Assembly (NCBI GenBank): GCA_028751875.1
Contig: CM054155.1
Span: forward strand, 1,787,282 to 1,851,281
Direction: 5' to 3'
Source of the DNA: Rapana venosa
Taxonomy: Eukaryota; Mollusca; Gastropoda; Neogastropoda; Muricidae
Length of the DNA: 64,000 nucleotides
The notes beneath the pieces were generated by a model. It ran no database searches and was not told where the DNA came from. It saw only the letters and a program-made list of their open reading frames with translations. A program made the position numbers and the translations under genes. Below, one piece after another: positions 1 through 12,080 of this stretch. The number at the start of each line of letters is the position of its first letter. The first letter of the stretch is position 1.

Positions 1-1614
1 GAAGAGTGGACGAATATTGCCGAGACCCGTACAACTACAAGTGAAGGCTGATCCGAACAAACTTCACGAGCAAGACCCAAACCCTCAGATCCGAAAACAC
101 ACAGGTGCTGGGGGAAGAGGGAGAAAAGCAGTAAAATCCCTGAAAAGGGGTCAAATCACCAGGGATTGACAACATCCCGGTGATCATCAAGAACGGAGGC
201 CCCGAGGACAAAGGGATTAACAATCACTGCCAAAGTATCTGGACCCGCAAAGAGCAGTGAACAGTGGACCAATCCATCATAGTTCCATGCCCAAAAAAGG
301 GGGATCTAAGAAGTGCCAAAATTAAGAAAATCAGTCTGATAAGCCCTCCCAACAAAGTTATGCTCGCATTGCCTTGAAAGACTGAAACCACAAGCAGAAG
401 AATTTCCCATCGAAGAACAGGAGGATTCAGACCAGGGCGAAGCACAGTCGAGCAGACTTCAACATCAGAAAGCTCAAAAAAAAGCTCTCCAAATCGCTAC
501 GCTCTACAAAAACTTCATTGACTTCAGAAGGGGCCCTTTGCCGAGTGTGGGAAGAAGCTCTGTGGCAAATCATGAGAGACTATAGTTGCGGGACCCGATT
601 AAGTCATCCAGGCGCTGTATGACGCTCCCCCAGTGCAGTCCCCATGGGTGGAGAATCGGGGAGTTTTCCCGGGCTTCAGTTGGAGTTCGACAAAGGGTGC
701 CCGCTACCCCCCTTCTTTTCAAGTGTTCCTGGAGAACATCTGCAGGAGGCCTCCTTTACTTCAAGACCACAAACAAATAGGGGAAGGCCCGTCTGCAATC
801 TTCGTTCGCAGACGATATTGTCTATGGGCCGCAGTGAAGAAAACTCCCGGATTCACACCAGTTTGGAACATCACCAATGCCACGGTATGGAGATCAGCAC
901 GGGAAAGAGCAAGATCCTAGTGAACAGTACCACACCGACCACCCCCACCAGCATCAAGATGAGTGGCGAGACACTAGAGGAGGTGGAAACTTTCAAGTAC
1001 CTTGGAGCAGTCATCATTAAAGAAGGCACGAGCACACAAGAGGTGAAGATCAGACTTGCTGTGGCACTCTCCTCCATGACTAAGCTGGCGAAAGTGTGGA
1101 GAAACCACAACATCAGAACCCACACTAAGGTCAGACTCTACAAGGCACTCGTCACATCCATTGCCTTTTACAGCTGTGAAGCATGGACACTTACTGCCGA
1201 TTTAGAACGTCGCATTCAAGCCTTTGAGATGAAGTGCCTCAGGCGGATCCTGAACATCACCTACAGAGACCGCAAAACCAATGACTACGTCTGGCAGCAG
1301 ATCGAGGCACTGGCTGGCAAACAAGAACCATTGCTAGATACAGTCAAACGGAGGAAACTGAGGTGGTTTGGCCACACAACAAGGCATAACAGCCTGTCAA
1401 AGACAGTCCTGCAGGGAATGGTGGAAGGAGCAAGGAGGCAGGGACGACCACGCAAAAGCTGGATATCCAACATCAAGGAGTGGACCGGCCTCACTGTACC
1501 AAACCTCCTGAAAACAGCCTAGGACAGAACCATTTGGCGGTCCACTTGCAACGTCCGTGCGGGTACCCCAACGGTCGTCCCGACCAAGGATGAGTGAGTG
1601 AGTGAGTGAGTGAG
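1..1614 (+). mobile_element. LINE-A copy 1: RTE-type non-LTR retrotransposon, reverse transcriptase part
   Basis: The reading frame ending at 1522 encodes the C-terminal half of a non-LTR reverse transcriptase. The catalytic FADD is at 805-816, followed by a KYLGA motif and a C-terminal segment with WFGHTTRH and GRPRKSW, typical of the RTE clade. The first 850 bases are the reverse transcriptase fingers and palm, but with so many small indels that no long frame survives. The stop is followed by a short (about 70 bp) 3' UTR and a (TGAG)n tail, as is usual for RTE elements. Position 1 is a contig end inside the element, and the same sequence is repeated cleanly from 31317. RTE clade is inferred from the C-terminal domain and tail type. 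Confidence 0.85.
1591..1614 (+). repeat. (TGAG)n 3' tail of LINE-A
   Basis: Six TGAG units follow directly on the LINE-A 3' UTR. The same tail sits at the same place in the other two assembled versions of this junction (32953-32976 and, inverted, 38381-38402). Confidence 0.85.
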
Positions 1615-1619
1615 CCTTT

Positions 1620-1678
1620 AGTCTCTCTCTCTCTCCCTCCCCCCCCTCTCTCTCTCTCTCTCCCCTCTCTCTGTGTGT
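1620..1678. repeat. (CT)n microsatellite between two LINE 3' ends
   Basis: A CT-dominated tract separates the LINE-A tail from the 3' end of the oppositely oriented LINE-B. Equivalent tracts lie at 32982-33036 and, inverted, 38315-38372. Confidence 0.85.
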
Positions 1679-1684
1679 GGTGGG

Positions 1685-2998
1685 CTTTAGTTTAATTCAG
1701 ATTTATTGTCATACATCTATTAATTAGCAGAATTGAGGTTGGAATAAAACTATTTTTAAATCGCAGGGTTCTAGACTTGGGTACTCTGTAGCGCTTTTGA
1801 GAAGGCAGGAGTTCAAAATATTTTGCAAGCACATGTGTGTCATCACTCACAATCTGTCTAGCTCTGTCTTTCACACAGCATTCATACAAGTCATTCAGTT
1901 TCATTTGCTCACAGCCCACAATTTTGCCACAACTGGTTACAATCTTGTTTACTATGTTTTTGTTTTTAACAGTCAGGCCCTCATACCAACAAACCAAGGA
2001 AAATGAAAGGACAGACTCAATAAAGCATCGGTAGAAATTTTGTAAAACTTTTGCATTTACTTTAAGACTCCGGAGTTTTTGAAGGAAAAAGATGCGTGAG
2101 TGACCCTTTTCTATTTACAAGATCTGTATTAGCATCAAAGTTTAGTTTATCATCAATAATAGTACCTAGATATTTGTATTGGTGTACACGCTCTACCTTT
2201 ACACCATCAATGTAAAGATTTGGTATGGGCTGGGGGTCCCTGCGAAAATCAATCAACATTTCCTTTAGTCTTTTTAACATTAAGGTCAAGACAGTTCTGT
2301 TTACACCAGGAGGAGAACTCCTCAACTTGTTTAAAATACATGACATGGGGAAATTTGACAGATTTCCAGAGCAGAGTCATCAGAATATTTGATTAACGGT
2401 TTTAAGATCAGAGCCAGTGCAGTCATTTGTGTAAAGGGTGAAACGGATGGGACAGAAAAAGTGCCTTGGGGAGAACCAGTGGAAGTTGATCTTTGAGTGG
2501 ATATGGCTTTTGGAAAACGAACAACTGTGTCCGGTGTGTCAAAAAGCTCATTATCCAGAGAATTAACCGAGGACAGACATCTATTGAGAGCAGTTTGAGA
2601 GCTAATAGATAGGGCTGAATGGTATTAAGGCAGAAGAGAAGTCAATGAAAAGTATACGAACAAAGGAGTCGGGTTTTTCTAGGTGGGAATAAACATTATG
2701 CAGCAAGGTAATTGTAGCATCATTTGTGCTTCTGTTGGCTTTGTATGCAAACTGAAGAGGATCTAGATATGAAGAAGTAGAGAAAAAAAGCCGTTTGAGA
2801 ACGATTCGTTCAAAACATTTCATTACTATTGGAGTGAGAGCTACTGGTCTATAGTCATTCAAAGATTTGGGGTGATTATTTTTTGGAACAGGACAAATGA
2901 TTGAATTTTTCCAGAGACTTGGAAACATGGCATGCTTTAAAAAGACAGAGAAAACAAATCACTAACATAGTCCCGTGTCCCGTGTGAATGCGGTTTTG
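1685..2998 (-). mobile_element. LINE-B copy 1: CR1/Rex1-like non-LTR retrotransposon, 5'-truncated
   Basis: On the minus strand the segments encode a reverse transcriptase: NDYRPVALT, a DPLQFAY box, LFIDFSSA (palm motif A), STSTGSPQGT (motif B), a KKTKEMLIDFRR segment, YKYLG and a C-terminal block ending shortly before an AATAAA at the 3' end near 1700. The frame is interrupted around 2350-2640. No endonuclease domain is present, and a TAGA microsatellite starts where the coding similarity ends near 3000, so this is a 5'-truncated copy. The clade call rests on resemblance to Rex1/CR1-type fish and invertebrate elements and is less sure than reverse transcriptase itself. The inverted version is at 36990-38300. 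Confidence 0.8.
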
Positions 2999-3052
2999 TA
3001 AATTATGTCATCTGTTCCACACGGCACACAATGGCCGGCCTACAATACAGAT

Positions 3053-3201
3053 AAACAGATAGATAGATAGATAGACCACAAGACAGACAGTAAAACAAAC
3101 AGACAAACAGATAGATAGATAGTAGTAGATAGATAGATAGATAGATTAAGATAGATAGATAGATCGATAGATCGATAGATAGATAGATCGATCGATCGAT
3201 C

Positions 3202-3237
<36 letters not shown>

Positions 3238-3238
3238 T

Positions 3239-3294
<56 letters not shown>

Positions 3295-3305
3295 ATAGAT
3301 AGATT
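3053..3305. repeat. (TAGA)n microsatellite
   Basis: Tetranucleotide TAGA/TCGA array. It borders the 5' end of LINE-B; the shorter inverted counterpart is at 36745-36900. Confidence 0.95.
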
Positions 3306-3745
3306 AACCCCGTCAAATAAATACAACATAATTCTTTCAAGGTAACAATATATAACCGCAGCAAGGAATGCTATCAATTGCTGCGAGTCATACAAAGTTT
3401 CTTGGAAGTGGTATAATCATTCTTAGGTATACACACATCTAGTTCTGTTCCTATATACAGATCAACAAGGATTGGGCAATCAAACAATGAATTGGTGGAT
3501 TAGAAATGGTTAAAAGCAATTATAAATTATAGTTTTCTTGAAAATAGTTAATATCTTATGAATTTTGCCTAAGTTCATTATTGTCAAATTTCTAGCTCCC
3601 ATAACCAAAAAAGACTAAGGTATTGTTTCTTTTATTTTAGAGTGCATATACATTCATCAATTTAGTTTTAATTTCGAACGACGACAGCGCAAGATTGGAA
3701 CCAGATATTTCAGTCCTTTATTCTTCAGCACCTTGTTTTGCCAAA
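3306..3745. other. Non-repetitive spacer, no gene seen
   Basis: About 440 bases of AT-rich sequence with no usable frame and no repeat recognised. It matches 36345-36735 in inverted orientation, so it belongs to the duplicated locus. Confidence 0.5.
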
Positions 3746-3750
3746 GAAGG

Positions 3751-4112
3751 GTGTGTGTGTGTGTGTGTGTTTGTGTGTGTGTGTGAGAGAGAGAGAGAGT
3801 GTATGTGTATGTGTGTGTGTATGTGCGTGTGAGTGTGTTGTTTGTGTGTTGTGCGTGTGTGTTTGTTTGTGTGTGTGAGAGAGAGTGTATGTGTGTGTAT
3901 GAGAGACAGAGTGTATGTGTGTGTGTGTGAGTGTGTGTGTGTGTGTAGAGAGAGAAAGAGAGAGTGTGTATGTGTGTGTGTGAGAGAGAGAGTATGTGTG
4001 TGTATGTGTGTGTGTGTGTATGTGTATGTGTGAGAGAGAGAGTGTGTGTGTGTGTGCGTGTGTGTGTATGTGTGTGTGCGTGTGTGCCTGCGTGTGTGTG
4101 TATGTGTGTGCG
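3751..4112. repeat. (GT)n/(GA)n compound microsatellite
   Basis: About 360 bases of GT with interspersed GA blocks. The inverted counterpart is a CA array at 35966-36335. His-Thr reading frames across it are meaningless. Confidence 0.95.
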
Positions 4113-4204
4113 TTGGCTTCATCCTTCAAGTTGAATAACTATCATGAAAGGAAATAGCAGGGCGGTTTACACCTTCACCCTCCGAACACCTGCCTAACAA
4201 ATAA

Positions 4205-4580
4205 ACTGAACAGGTCAAAGTAAAGGTAAAGGTGTCCCATAACCCTTGTGGTCCTAGGGGCGTGAGGCATCAGCGACCTCAACTTTTCAAGAGGCCAACA
4301 TATTGGGGGCAGCGCCCATCTCCTCTCCCTCCCTGCTTTACCTTCCCTTACCCTAAAGAGACAGGTACCCATTTACAGCTAGGTGAACTGGAAGACTGTA
4401 CTGAAGTCAAGGCGCGCAAACGGTCACGCATCCAAGTGGTAGCCACGCTCGATGCTGCTTAACCTTAGCTGGGGGAAAGAGAGTGCTCTGACCACTGGAC
4501 TGTCCTGTCCCCTCTACCCTAATGGAGGAGGAAAACGGTCCCATACGTCAGAATCTAAAGAGGGGTAAACATCTGAACCC
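4205..4580 (-). repeat. Candidate dispersed repeat with tRNA-like head
   Basis: A GC-richer 370-bp segment without coding capacity. Read on the minus strand it begins with a tRNA-like stretch (CCAGTGGTCAGAGCACTCTC, about 4478-4497), which resembles a pol III A box, and ends in a GGTAAAG run near 4215. I could not find a convincing B box. It may be a SINE; the inverted counterpart is 35505-35880. Confidence 0.4.
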
Positions 4581-4734
4581 CAACAGGGGGGAGGGGGAAA
4601 GGGTGGTGGTGGCTGTCAGTATAAATAGCTTCCCCCACCTTCTGGAAATTCAGTGCTAGAGATTTCCCCTTTTTATCACTCTCTCTGTTTCTACCTCATT
4701 CTTGTTTCTTCCTTACCCCCCCCCCCCCCCCCTC

Positions 4735-4790
4735 CTCTCTTGTTGCCGTGTGGTCTTTTATGTGCGCTGAATAATTTTGTGTAACACACG

Positions 4791-4821
<31 letters not shown>

Positions 4822-4960
4822 TAGCGCAGACCACCACTCATGGTCTAATGAATGGGGGAAAAGTTTCGGGCCCAAATGGGATTCAAACCACCGCACACTT
4901 CCGACCCGGACTTTTCCATTCTAGACAGGCGCGTTACCTCTAGACCACCGATCCACCATA
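4735..4960 (-). mobile_element. SINE-1 copy: tRNA-derived SINE with conserved central domain
   Basis: On the minus strand a tRNA-related head carries an A box (TGGTCTAGAGG, 4937-4947) and a B-box-like GGTTTGAATCC (4879-4889). It is followed by a central block reading CTTTCGGATGAGACGATAAA and then CCGAGGTCCC (about 4786-4828). That block resembles a deeply conserved metazoan SINE domain (I think of the Nin-DC type). The tail here runs into a C/T-rich tract instead of poly-A. Other copies are at 29291-29602, 35141-35370 and 41095-41411. Confidence 0.7.
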
Positions 4961-4962
4961 TC

Positions 4963-5215
4963 AGGGACACCCTTAATAGTAGCTGTCTGAGCCTGTAACA
5001 AGAAAAGAAGAAACATATAACAGAGCGCGAGACAGTTTAAAGGGTCGACTTCAGGTCTATGTACTTCATCTTAGCAGAGGGTATCACTGAGCCAGACACA
5101 TGGGTGAGTCATCTAGGGGCATTGTCTCGGCAACACGCTTGTACACAGGCAATAAATAAAAAGACATCTCCCTCAGTGTCTTGACATATAGGCCATAGGG
5201 AACTGGGAGATTTAT
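4963..5215. other. Spacer shared with the inverted arm
   Basis: About 250 bases without repeat or gene signal; matched in inverted orientation by 34905-35140. Confidence 0.4.
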
Positions 5216-5221
5216 GACCCC

Positions 5222-5223
5222 AC

Positions 5224-5272
<49 letters not shown>

Positions 5273-5815
5273 GCTCTCTCTCATTTCTCTCTCGCGCGCG
5301 CTCTCTCTCTCTCTCTCGCTCACTCTCCTCTCTCTCTCTCTCTCTCTCTCCCTCTCATCCTCTCTCTCTCTCTTCGCTGCTCTCCCGCTCTTTCTCTTTC
5401 TTTCTCTCTCGTCTCTCTCTCCTCCTCTCTCCTCCCCTCTCCTCCTCTCTCTCCTCCTCTCTCTCTCTCTCAACTCTCTCTCTCTCTCATCTCTCTCTCT
5501 CTCTCGCTCTTTCTCTCTCATTCTCTCTCTCGCGCGCGCTCTCTTCTCTTCTCTCGCTCACTCTCTCTCTCTCTCCTCCTCTCCCCCTCGCTCTTTCTCT
5601 CTCATTCTCTCTCGCGTCGCGCGCTCTCATCTCTCTCTCTCCGCTCTCACTCTCTCTCGTCTCTCTCTCTCTCTCTCTCTCGCTCTTTCTCTCTCATTCT
5701 CTCTCTCGCGCGCGCTCTCTCTCTCATCGCTCACTCTCTCTCTCTCTCTCACTCTCTCTCATCTCGTCTCTCCTCTTCTCTCTCCTCTCTCTCTTTTCTC
5801 TCTCACTCTCTCTCA
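5222..5815. repeat. Long (CT)n tract
   Basis: About 590 bases of almost pure pyrimidine with CG-rich islands (GCGCGCGC). The inverted purine counterpart is 34420-34900. Long Ser-Leu and Arg-Glu frames here are composition artefacts. Confidence 0.95.
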
Positions 5816-5993
5816 AGTGTGCACACTTGTTGCATTGCACACATCTACCTATCTACTAGGTTTCTGTTTCTCTATTGAACAGTGATTATTTAGTTTTTTT
5901 TTAATAATAAAGAATGGCTCTGTACGTCTGTCACTCATCAACGAGTGTGTTGCGTCTTTTATCTGTTACACCCTGATTTTATAGGCTGCTTTG

Positions 5994-6465
5994 ACATCTA
6001 TCTATCTATCTATCTACCTAGTCTATCTACCTAATCTATCTAATCTATTATATATGTGTTGTCCTATCTATCAATAATATATATGTTTATGTATATAGTA
6101 TTTGTATTATTTTACACCCATATATCTGACATGTCTATCTATCTATCTATCGATACTATCTATCTATCACTGTCTGTCTGTCCGTCCATCTACAGTCTGT
6201 CTGTCTGTGTGTTTATCGTCTGTCTGTCTGTTTGTATGTCTGTCTATCTAATATCTGTGTGTCTGTCTGTCTATCTATCTATATATCTATCTATCTGTTT
6301 GTCTGTCTCTCTGTCTATGTGTTTCTCGGTCTCTCTGTTTGTCTGTCTGTCTATCTATCTATCTGTTTGTCTGTCTGTCTATCTATCTATCTATCTATCT
6401 GTTTGTCTGTCAGTCTGTCTATCTGTATGTCTGCCTGTGTGTTTCTCGGTCTGTCTGTTTGTCAC
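5994..6465. repeat. (TCTA)n/(TCTG)n microsatellite
   Basis: Interleaved TCTA and TCTG tetranucleotide arrays of about 470 bases. From about 5740 onward contig 1 has no counterpart elsewhere in the window. Confidence 0.95.
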
Positions 6466-6505
6466 TCTGTGTCTTGAAATTGAACTGGAAACTGCAAGAT
6501 TTATC

Positions 6506-6590
6506 ACCTCTCTCTCTCTCTCACTTTTGCTTTCGCACTCTCCCTCTCTGTCTGTCTCTCTCTGTCTGTCCTCTCTCTGTCTGTCTCGTC

Positions 6591-6652
<62 letters not shown>

Positions 6653-6684
6653 TCTCCTCTCTCTCTCTCTCTCTCTCATCTCTC

Positions 6685-6750
<66 letters not shown>

Positions 6751-6752
6751 GC
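6506..6752. repeat. (CT)n microsatellite
   Basis: About 245 bases of CT/CTGT repeat directly after the TCTG array. Confidence 0.95.
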
Positions 6753-6794
6753 GAATTAACATGTTTTCTCCTTAACAATTTACTCTGTGGGTTT

Positions 6795-6900
6795 GTGCGT
6801 GTGTTGTGTGTGTGTGTGTGTGTGTGTGTGTCTGTGTGTGCCTGCGTGCGTGCGTATGTGTGTGTGCGTTTGTGTTGTGTGTGTGTGTGTGTGTGTGTGA
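6795..6900. repeat. (GT)n microsatellite
   Basis: About 105 bases of GT with TGCG interruptions. Confidence 0.95.
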
Positions 6901-9465
6901 TTTCCATACATACCTCAACATTAGAGAAGCTACTGTTTGATAGTGATCCATACGTCAACATTCATGCTCCAAGGAATGTTCTTGCCTGCAAAGTGAAGGA
7001 ATGTGGCCAATATAAGAACAAGCAGTCATCATCCTGGCAAAGTACTATCTTCAGCATTCTCTTACTCCTAAATGACCGGAGACCCTTCCACATAGTCAGT
7101 TAATAATAATAAAGTAGGTGTGGTGTGTGTGTGTGTTTGGCGCGCGCGTGTGTGTGTTTTTGGTTCCTTTACTGCCTAGTTTGCAAGTTATCTGCCTGGG
7201 CCCACACATCTTCCTCAGTCGCTGTATATCTGTGCATGTGGAAGGATTGCTCCCGGGGAAAAACTTAATACCTGAAATTTTGCATTCTTTTTTTTTCGAA
7301 GACAAATCCCAAACTGCGGGAAAAAAAAGGCCAATGACGAGAAAGAAACCCTTTGGCATATTCCAGTGTTTGTCCCAAAATTTAAACAACCAACCCACAC
7401 TGTTTTTTTTTATGTTTTTTCATTTTTTGAAACATCCCAATTTTTTCCCCTTTTTCGGGATTGATACAATATAACAAACAGACAATAATGACATGTTTTT
7501 ATTTTCCATTTAAACTGTAATGAAAAATGCAAAAATTTCAATGCGGTTGGATCAGGCCATTTTTTACCATGCAAAGTCTTGCCCTTTATGCCCTTTGGGG
7601 ACATGGTCTGTCTTTTTGTTTTTCACAAAGGAATATTTAAGTTTTTTGACAGTTTCCAAAAAATTGTGTCAATCTTTAGTTATGCAAGTTTGGCAACTGG
7701 TTCTAGCAAAGACAGTTTTTCTGTCTTTTTGCCTGAGTTTTAAAACCCGGCTCTTCTTTTTTGCATCTACTCTGTGTACTACCCTTAAAAAGGTAATTTA
7801 CTAGAAGTCTGTATCATCAATAAAGCGCAGATTTTTATATTTTTGCCCCCAATCAAGGCCTATGTTTTCAATATCATAACTCTCATTTTCTTCTGTCAAT
7901 TTTGAAAAGGTAGTTCAGAGGAAGATTCTTGTCTAAACCCTTTAAATGTTAAAAAATCACATTTTTTAGGTATCCTGTCTGATAATGCCCTTTTGATCTT
8001 CATAGAGTGGGGAAAATAAGGAGATAAATTTTTTTAAAAACCTATTGTCACACGTTTTAAAAAGGTGCTGAACAACTTAAAAAATCCTTGCTGTAGTCTA
8101 TAAGGTAATACAAATTTATCCTTTTTGCATTTTTTTCCCTTTTCCAATGATTTTTTGGGAACAAAAAAATACATTATTTTTTCCTCGCCCTGCTCATACC
8201 CCTGCCTGTCAGTCGATTTTTTAAAACTCCCTTCTGTTTCATCCTTCTAAGAAATAACACAAATCCCGTCCCGTTGACAGCAAAAAAGGGTTTTGTACAG
8301 TGATCACAACTTCGTTTTTAGTCTTTTTTTCCTTACAGATTGCTCTTTTCCACTCTCTCATACTCTCTCTCTTCCTCGTCTCTGTCTCTTTCCCCTCGTC
8401 CCTCCCTCTCTCTCTCTCCTCATACTTTTTCCCTAATCATATTGTTTTCTGCTTGGCCTACCACACTGACCTGCCCACCCCCCCTTCCCCTCCCTTCCCT
8501 CTACATCACCCGCCAGTCCCCGTTGGTTCCCTATCTGATCCCCTGAGCGTCAGATAAACTTTTTGTGATGATGGGGACAACGTCTCTGGGTACATCACTC
8601 TAAGGAGGAATAATCTGGGCTACTGGAAATAACTAAAATTAAACTAAATACCAGCCCAGCACACAGTCATGATCAGTTACAAACAAACTTTAGACTGAAC
8701 GAGAAAAAATTTGATTTTTATCGCTAGGAAGACTGCCCAGAGCAGATGGGCCCCACATTGGGTCAAGATCACCCCAGCACAGATCTGCCCATCTTTTCGC
8801 TTGGACAAAATTTCTGTTTCACTTTTGGGCCCCCACCTCGCAGGGGATCCTGTTCAAACTTTACTTCACATTTTTTTTCAGAGACAGAGAGACCCCGAAT
8901 TACCCAAGTTTTTGGGAAAGTTTTTTAGACATTATGCCAATTCCACCACCACAGGGGATTAACCTGAGGGGAGAGTGTGAAGATAACGGGGCGAGACAGG
9001 GGACGTCCCTACAGCTCCCCCAGTGTCGTGGGCGATTGCTCCTGTACCGGTTTACAGTGTCAAGCCTTTCGCCTGGTTTGTGACTGAGGAATTGGAAGAA
9101 AACCTGATAGTACGTCTTCCCAAGGGGGCAACGGCCGCCAAATGCCTTCACATTAATTTGCAGCTGCCAACAAAAAAAATACACATAAAAATAAATCCGT
9201 GGCAAAGGTTTTTCCCCCGACTTTCATGGCCAAATAGTACAGATTTTCAATTTTTCATAGGCAGTACAGGTACCTCAATTTTGTTAATTCGAACCTGAGT
9301 GGGAAACGGGAAAAATGCATTTTCATTTTTTATTTTATCACCATTCAGAAGCCATGTGGGAGAATCAAGCCGGAAGCGGATATTTTTGTGAATTTTGTCT
9401 ACAAAAGGGCGTGAAAAAAAACATGGTTTTAAATTTTTCTTAATAAAATGCTACATTAGAACTGC
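6901..9465. other. Unassigned sequence at the end of contig 1
   Basis: A clean unique-looking patch (6901-7110) is followed by a short GT run (7115-7160) and then more than 2 kb of homopolymer-smeared sequence with no recognisable protein or repeat. Short CT-rich patches occur near 8350-8430. Frames such as 9023-9298 match nothing I recognise. There is no counterpart in contigs 2 or 3. The contig ends at the N run. Confidence 0.5.
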
Positions 9466-9965
9466 NNNNNNNNNNNNNNNNNNNNNNNNNNNNNNNNNNN
9501 NNNNNNNNNNNNNNNNNNNNNNNNNNNNNNNNNNNNNNNNNNNNNNNNNNNNNNNNNNNNNNNNNNNNNNNNNNNNNNNNNNNNNNNNNNNNNNNNNNNN
9601 NNNNNNNNNNNNNNNNNNNNNNNNNNNNNNNNNNNNNNNNNNNNNNNNNNNNNNNNNNNNNNNNNNNNNNNNNNNNNNNNNNNNNNNNNNNNNNNNNNNN
9701 NNNNNNNNNNNNNNNNNNNNNNNNNNNNNNNNNNNNNNNNNNNNNNNNNNNNNNNNNNNNNNNNNNNNNNNNNNNNNNNNNNNNNNNNNNNNNNNNNNNN
9801 NNNNNNNNNNNNNNNNNNNNNNNNNNNNNNNNNNNNNNNNNNNNNNNNNNNNNNNNNNNNNNNNNNNNNNNNNNNNNNNNNNNNNNNNNNNNNNNNNNNN
9901 NNNNNNNNNNNNNNNNNNNNNNNNNNNNNNNNNNNNNNNNNNNNNNNNNNNNNNNNNNNNNNNNN
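9466..9965. other. Assembly gap, exactly 500 N
   Basis: 500 N bases, a fixed-size scaffolding gap. The sequences on either side are not continuous. Confidence 0.99.
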
Positions 9966-11660
9966 GAAAAAATGGAAAAAGGGGCAACAGAAAAAGGCAT
10001 ACAACACCCCCTGAAAAAACTCACAAAACCACTTAAAAAACCAAATCTCATCATTGAAGACATCCGGGAAACCCCCTCACAGAAAGCTCACTGCATTGAA
10101 CAGGGCCCGGGAAATGGAAAGAAGTACAACTACCAATACAACCTGACAAACATAAAGAAGAAAAAGCAGCAACTCAAGTGCACCCTGCCTTTACCTATAC
10201 GAGGAAAAAATGGAAGAAGTCATCCAAAGCTTCCATAGAAAGCCCCAGGAGAACAAAAACCCAGCAGAGCTCCCCCAAGCATGGTGGCGAAACAGTCATT
10301 AACATTTTTACAGCTATCTGTCAAAGATTGGGAGAAAAAAACATTGGGCCAACAGAAGGGGACACAATCACTCACACACCCCCTGCCCAAGAAGGGGAAT
10401 TTACGCCAATGCCAAAACTATAAAAAAATCATTCTCACAACCCAGCAATCATCCCAAAAAGTTTTTTTTAAATCGACTAAAGAAGGGGGCAAAGAACTCT
10501 GAAAGGGGAACCATGGTTCAGGGCAGGCGGGACACAATCAAACGATTTTTAACTGTCACACCTGAGAAAAACACTTAACATCAAGAGACCGTTCCACAAC
10601 TTCATCGATTTCAAGAAGGTTTTCGACGAGTAGGAACAAAAGGCCTGGGCGGGTCCCAGAATGTTTGGTTTTGAAAAAGGACTAGTGCAAACCATTCAGC
10701 ACTTTACAACACCGCAAGCAGTGCATCCTTCTACAATAGGTCGGACCTATTTCCCAAAACCACATTTGGGGGTCCGACAAGGATCCCTGTTATCTCCATC
10801 CTTTTTAATCTGTTCTTGGAAAAATTATGAGAGAGACCCTTTCCCTGGGCTTCCCCTTAAAACCCTCTCCCTTGGGGGCAGACCCCCTCAACAACTTGCG
10901 GTTTTTCCCTGACATGACCCATGGGGGAAGTAACACCCGACTGCAAGATCTTACGACCAGACTTTAGACAAGCTAGCAAAGGGGTGGAGGGGAGCTCGAA
11001 AAGGGAAAAATACTTTAAAGCAAGCAACGCCACTCAAAATTTTCTAAACGCCCAAAGGGGGAGGTAGACGCTTTTAAACCCTTGGGGCTAACTCCAATGG
11101 GCGGGCGACGAACAGAAATCAAAGTCAGAAATACCATGCAAAATATTTTCCCTGACAAAACCACCCCCAAAGGAAAAGTAAAGAGATGTTTTTCCCAATC
11201 AAACTAAAGCTCTACAAACCCCAATTCAGACTACTGCTGTACGGAAGTAAAAACCGACATTGACTGCTGAAACAGCAAAGCGAACCAGTCTTTGAAACAC
11301 AATGCCATGAAAACAAACTGTCATTCCTGGAAAACGAAAGACCAATAATTTGTCAAAATCAAATAACATGGCAAGGTCCACGGGAATCCCTTTCTCACCA
11401 TCGTAAGAAGAAAAAGCTGACAGGTTGGGCCCACGTCACCCCCCAAAAAAACATTTTCCCAAAAACAGACTGGGGGAAACACTCAAAGGGGGCAGAAAGG
11501 GGGGAAGACAAACAATCATGGAGGGACAACATAAAAAGAAAACCCCGGGATAAACTCGGCACTACTCGAGAGCCGAGACCGAGATGGATGGAGGAGGCTT
11601 ACCACGGATCTCTTTGGTCCCCCCACCCCAAAGGTCACGGGGCTAGAAGATAAGAATAGG
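9966..11660 (+). mobile_element. LINE-E: damaged RTE-type LINE
   Basis: Pieces of an RTE reverse transcriptase can be followed on the plus strand in shifting frames: LPKKGNLRQCQNY (about 10388-10420), a HNFIDFKK-like motif A (about 10596-10620), GVRQGSLLSP (10770-10800), GRPPQQL and, from about 11260, a C-terminal block with repeated Lys followed by an LTWFGHV-like motif (about 11410-11450). Order and spacing match LINE-A, but base identity is low, so this is a separate RTE copy or family. The 5' end is cut by the gap. Indels every few tens of bases cannot be divided between decay and consensus error. Confidence 0.7.
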
Positions 11661-11884
11661 GAAAAAAGCCGAGTAAAACCAACTGCTTTTCAAACTTCCT
11701 AGTTTTTAAAAAAAACCCCGAAAATTTTGGGACGATTCTCTCGCCTCATCAGCCCAAAATTTTTTCCTTTTTTTTAAAAAAACTGGGTGATTTGAAGAGC
11801 ACTTTACCTTAAATTGGGCTTTTTCCCCACCTCACAAAACGAAAAGTAATACAATTTATTTTTTGAGGGGGAAACTTTAAAATT

Positions 11885-12080
11885 ATGGGAATTTATGCTA
11901 AAACAATATTTTATCAAGAACTTGCAAGACTTTACAGAACTTTATCAAAACTAACAAAAACTTGCAAGAACTTTACAACAACTTATCAAGAATTTACCAA
12001 AACTTACCAAGAACTTTCAAGAACTTATCAAGAACTTAAACAAAACATAAAAGAATTTGACAAAAATAAACAAGTTCCTA
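11885..12080 (+). repeat. About 21-bp minisatellite (open reading heptads)
   Basis: Nine or so imperfect units built on AACTTATCAAGAACTTACCA. Because the period is near 21 bases it stays open and would read as heptads with the pattern TYQEL/TKTYQEF, inside a frame from 11885 to 12292. There is no start context, no homology and no counterpart in the inverted arm. I treat it as tandem DNA, not a gene. Confidence 0.6.

Noticed and set aside
3718..4129. His/Thr-rich frames of 134 codons
   Set aside because: Products of the GT/CA array in two frames, mirrored at 35949-36425.
5084..5885. Long Ser/Leu-rich and Arg/Glu-rich frames
   Set aside because: They are the two strands of a CT microsatellite; composition only.
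9395..10063. Open frames through the N run
   Set aside because: N bases translate as unknown residues; the frames are meaningless, as at 33525-34605.
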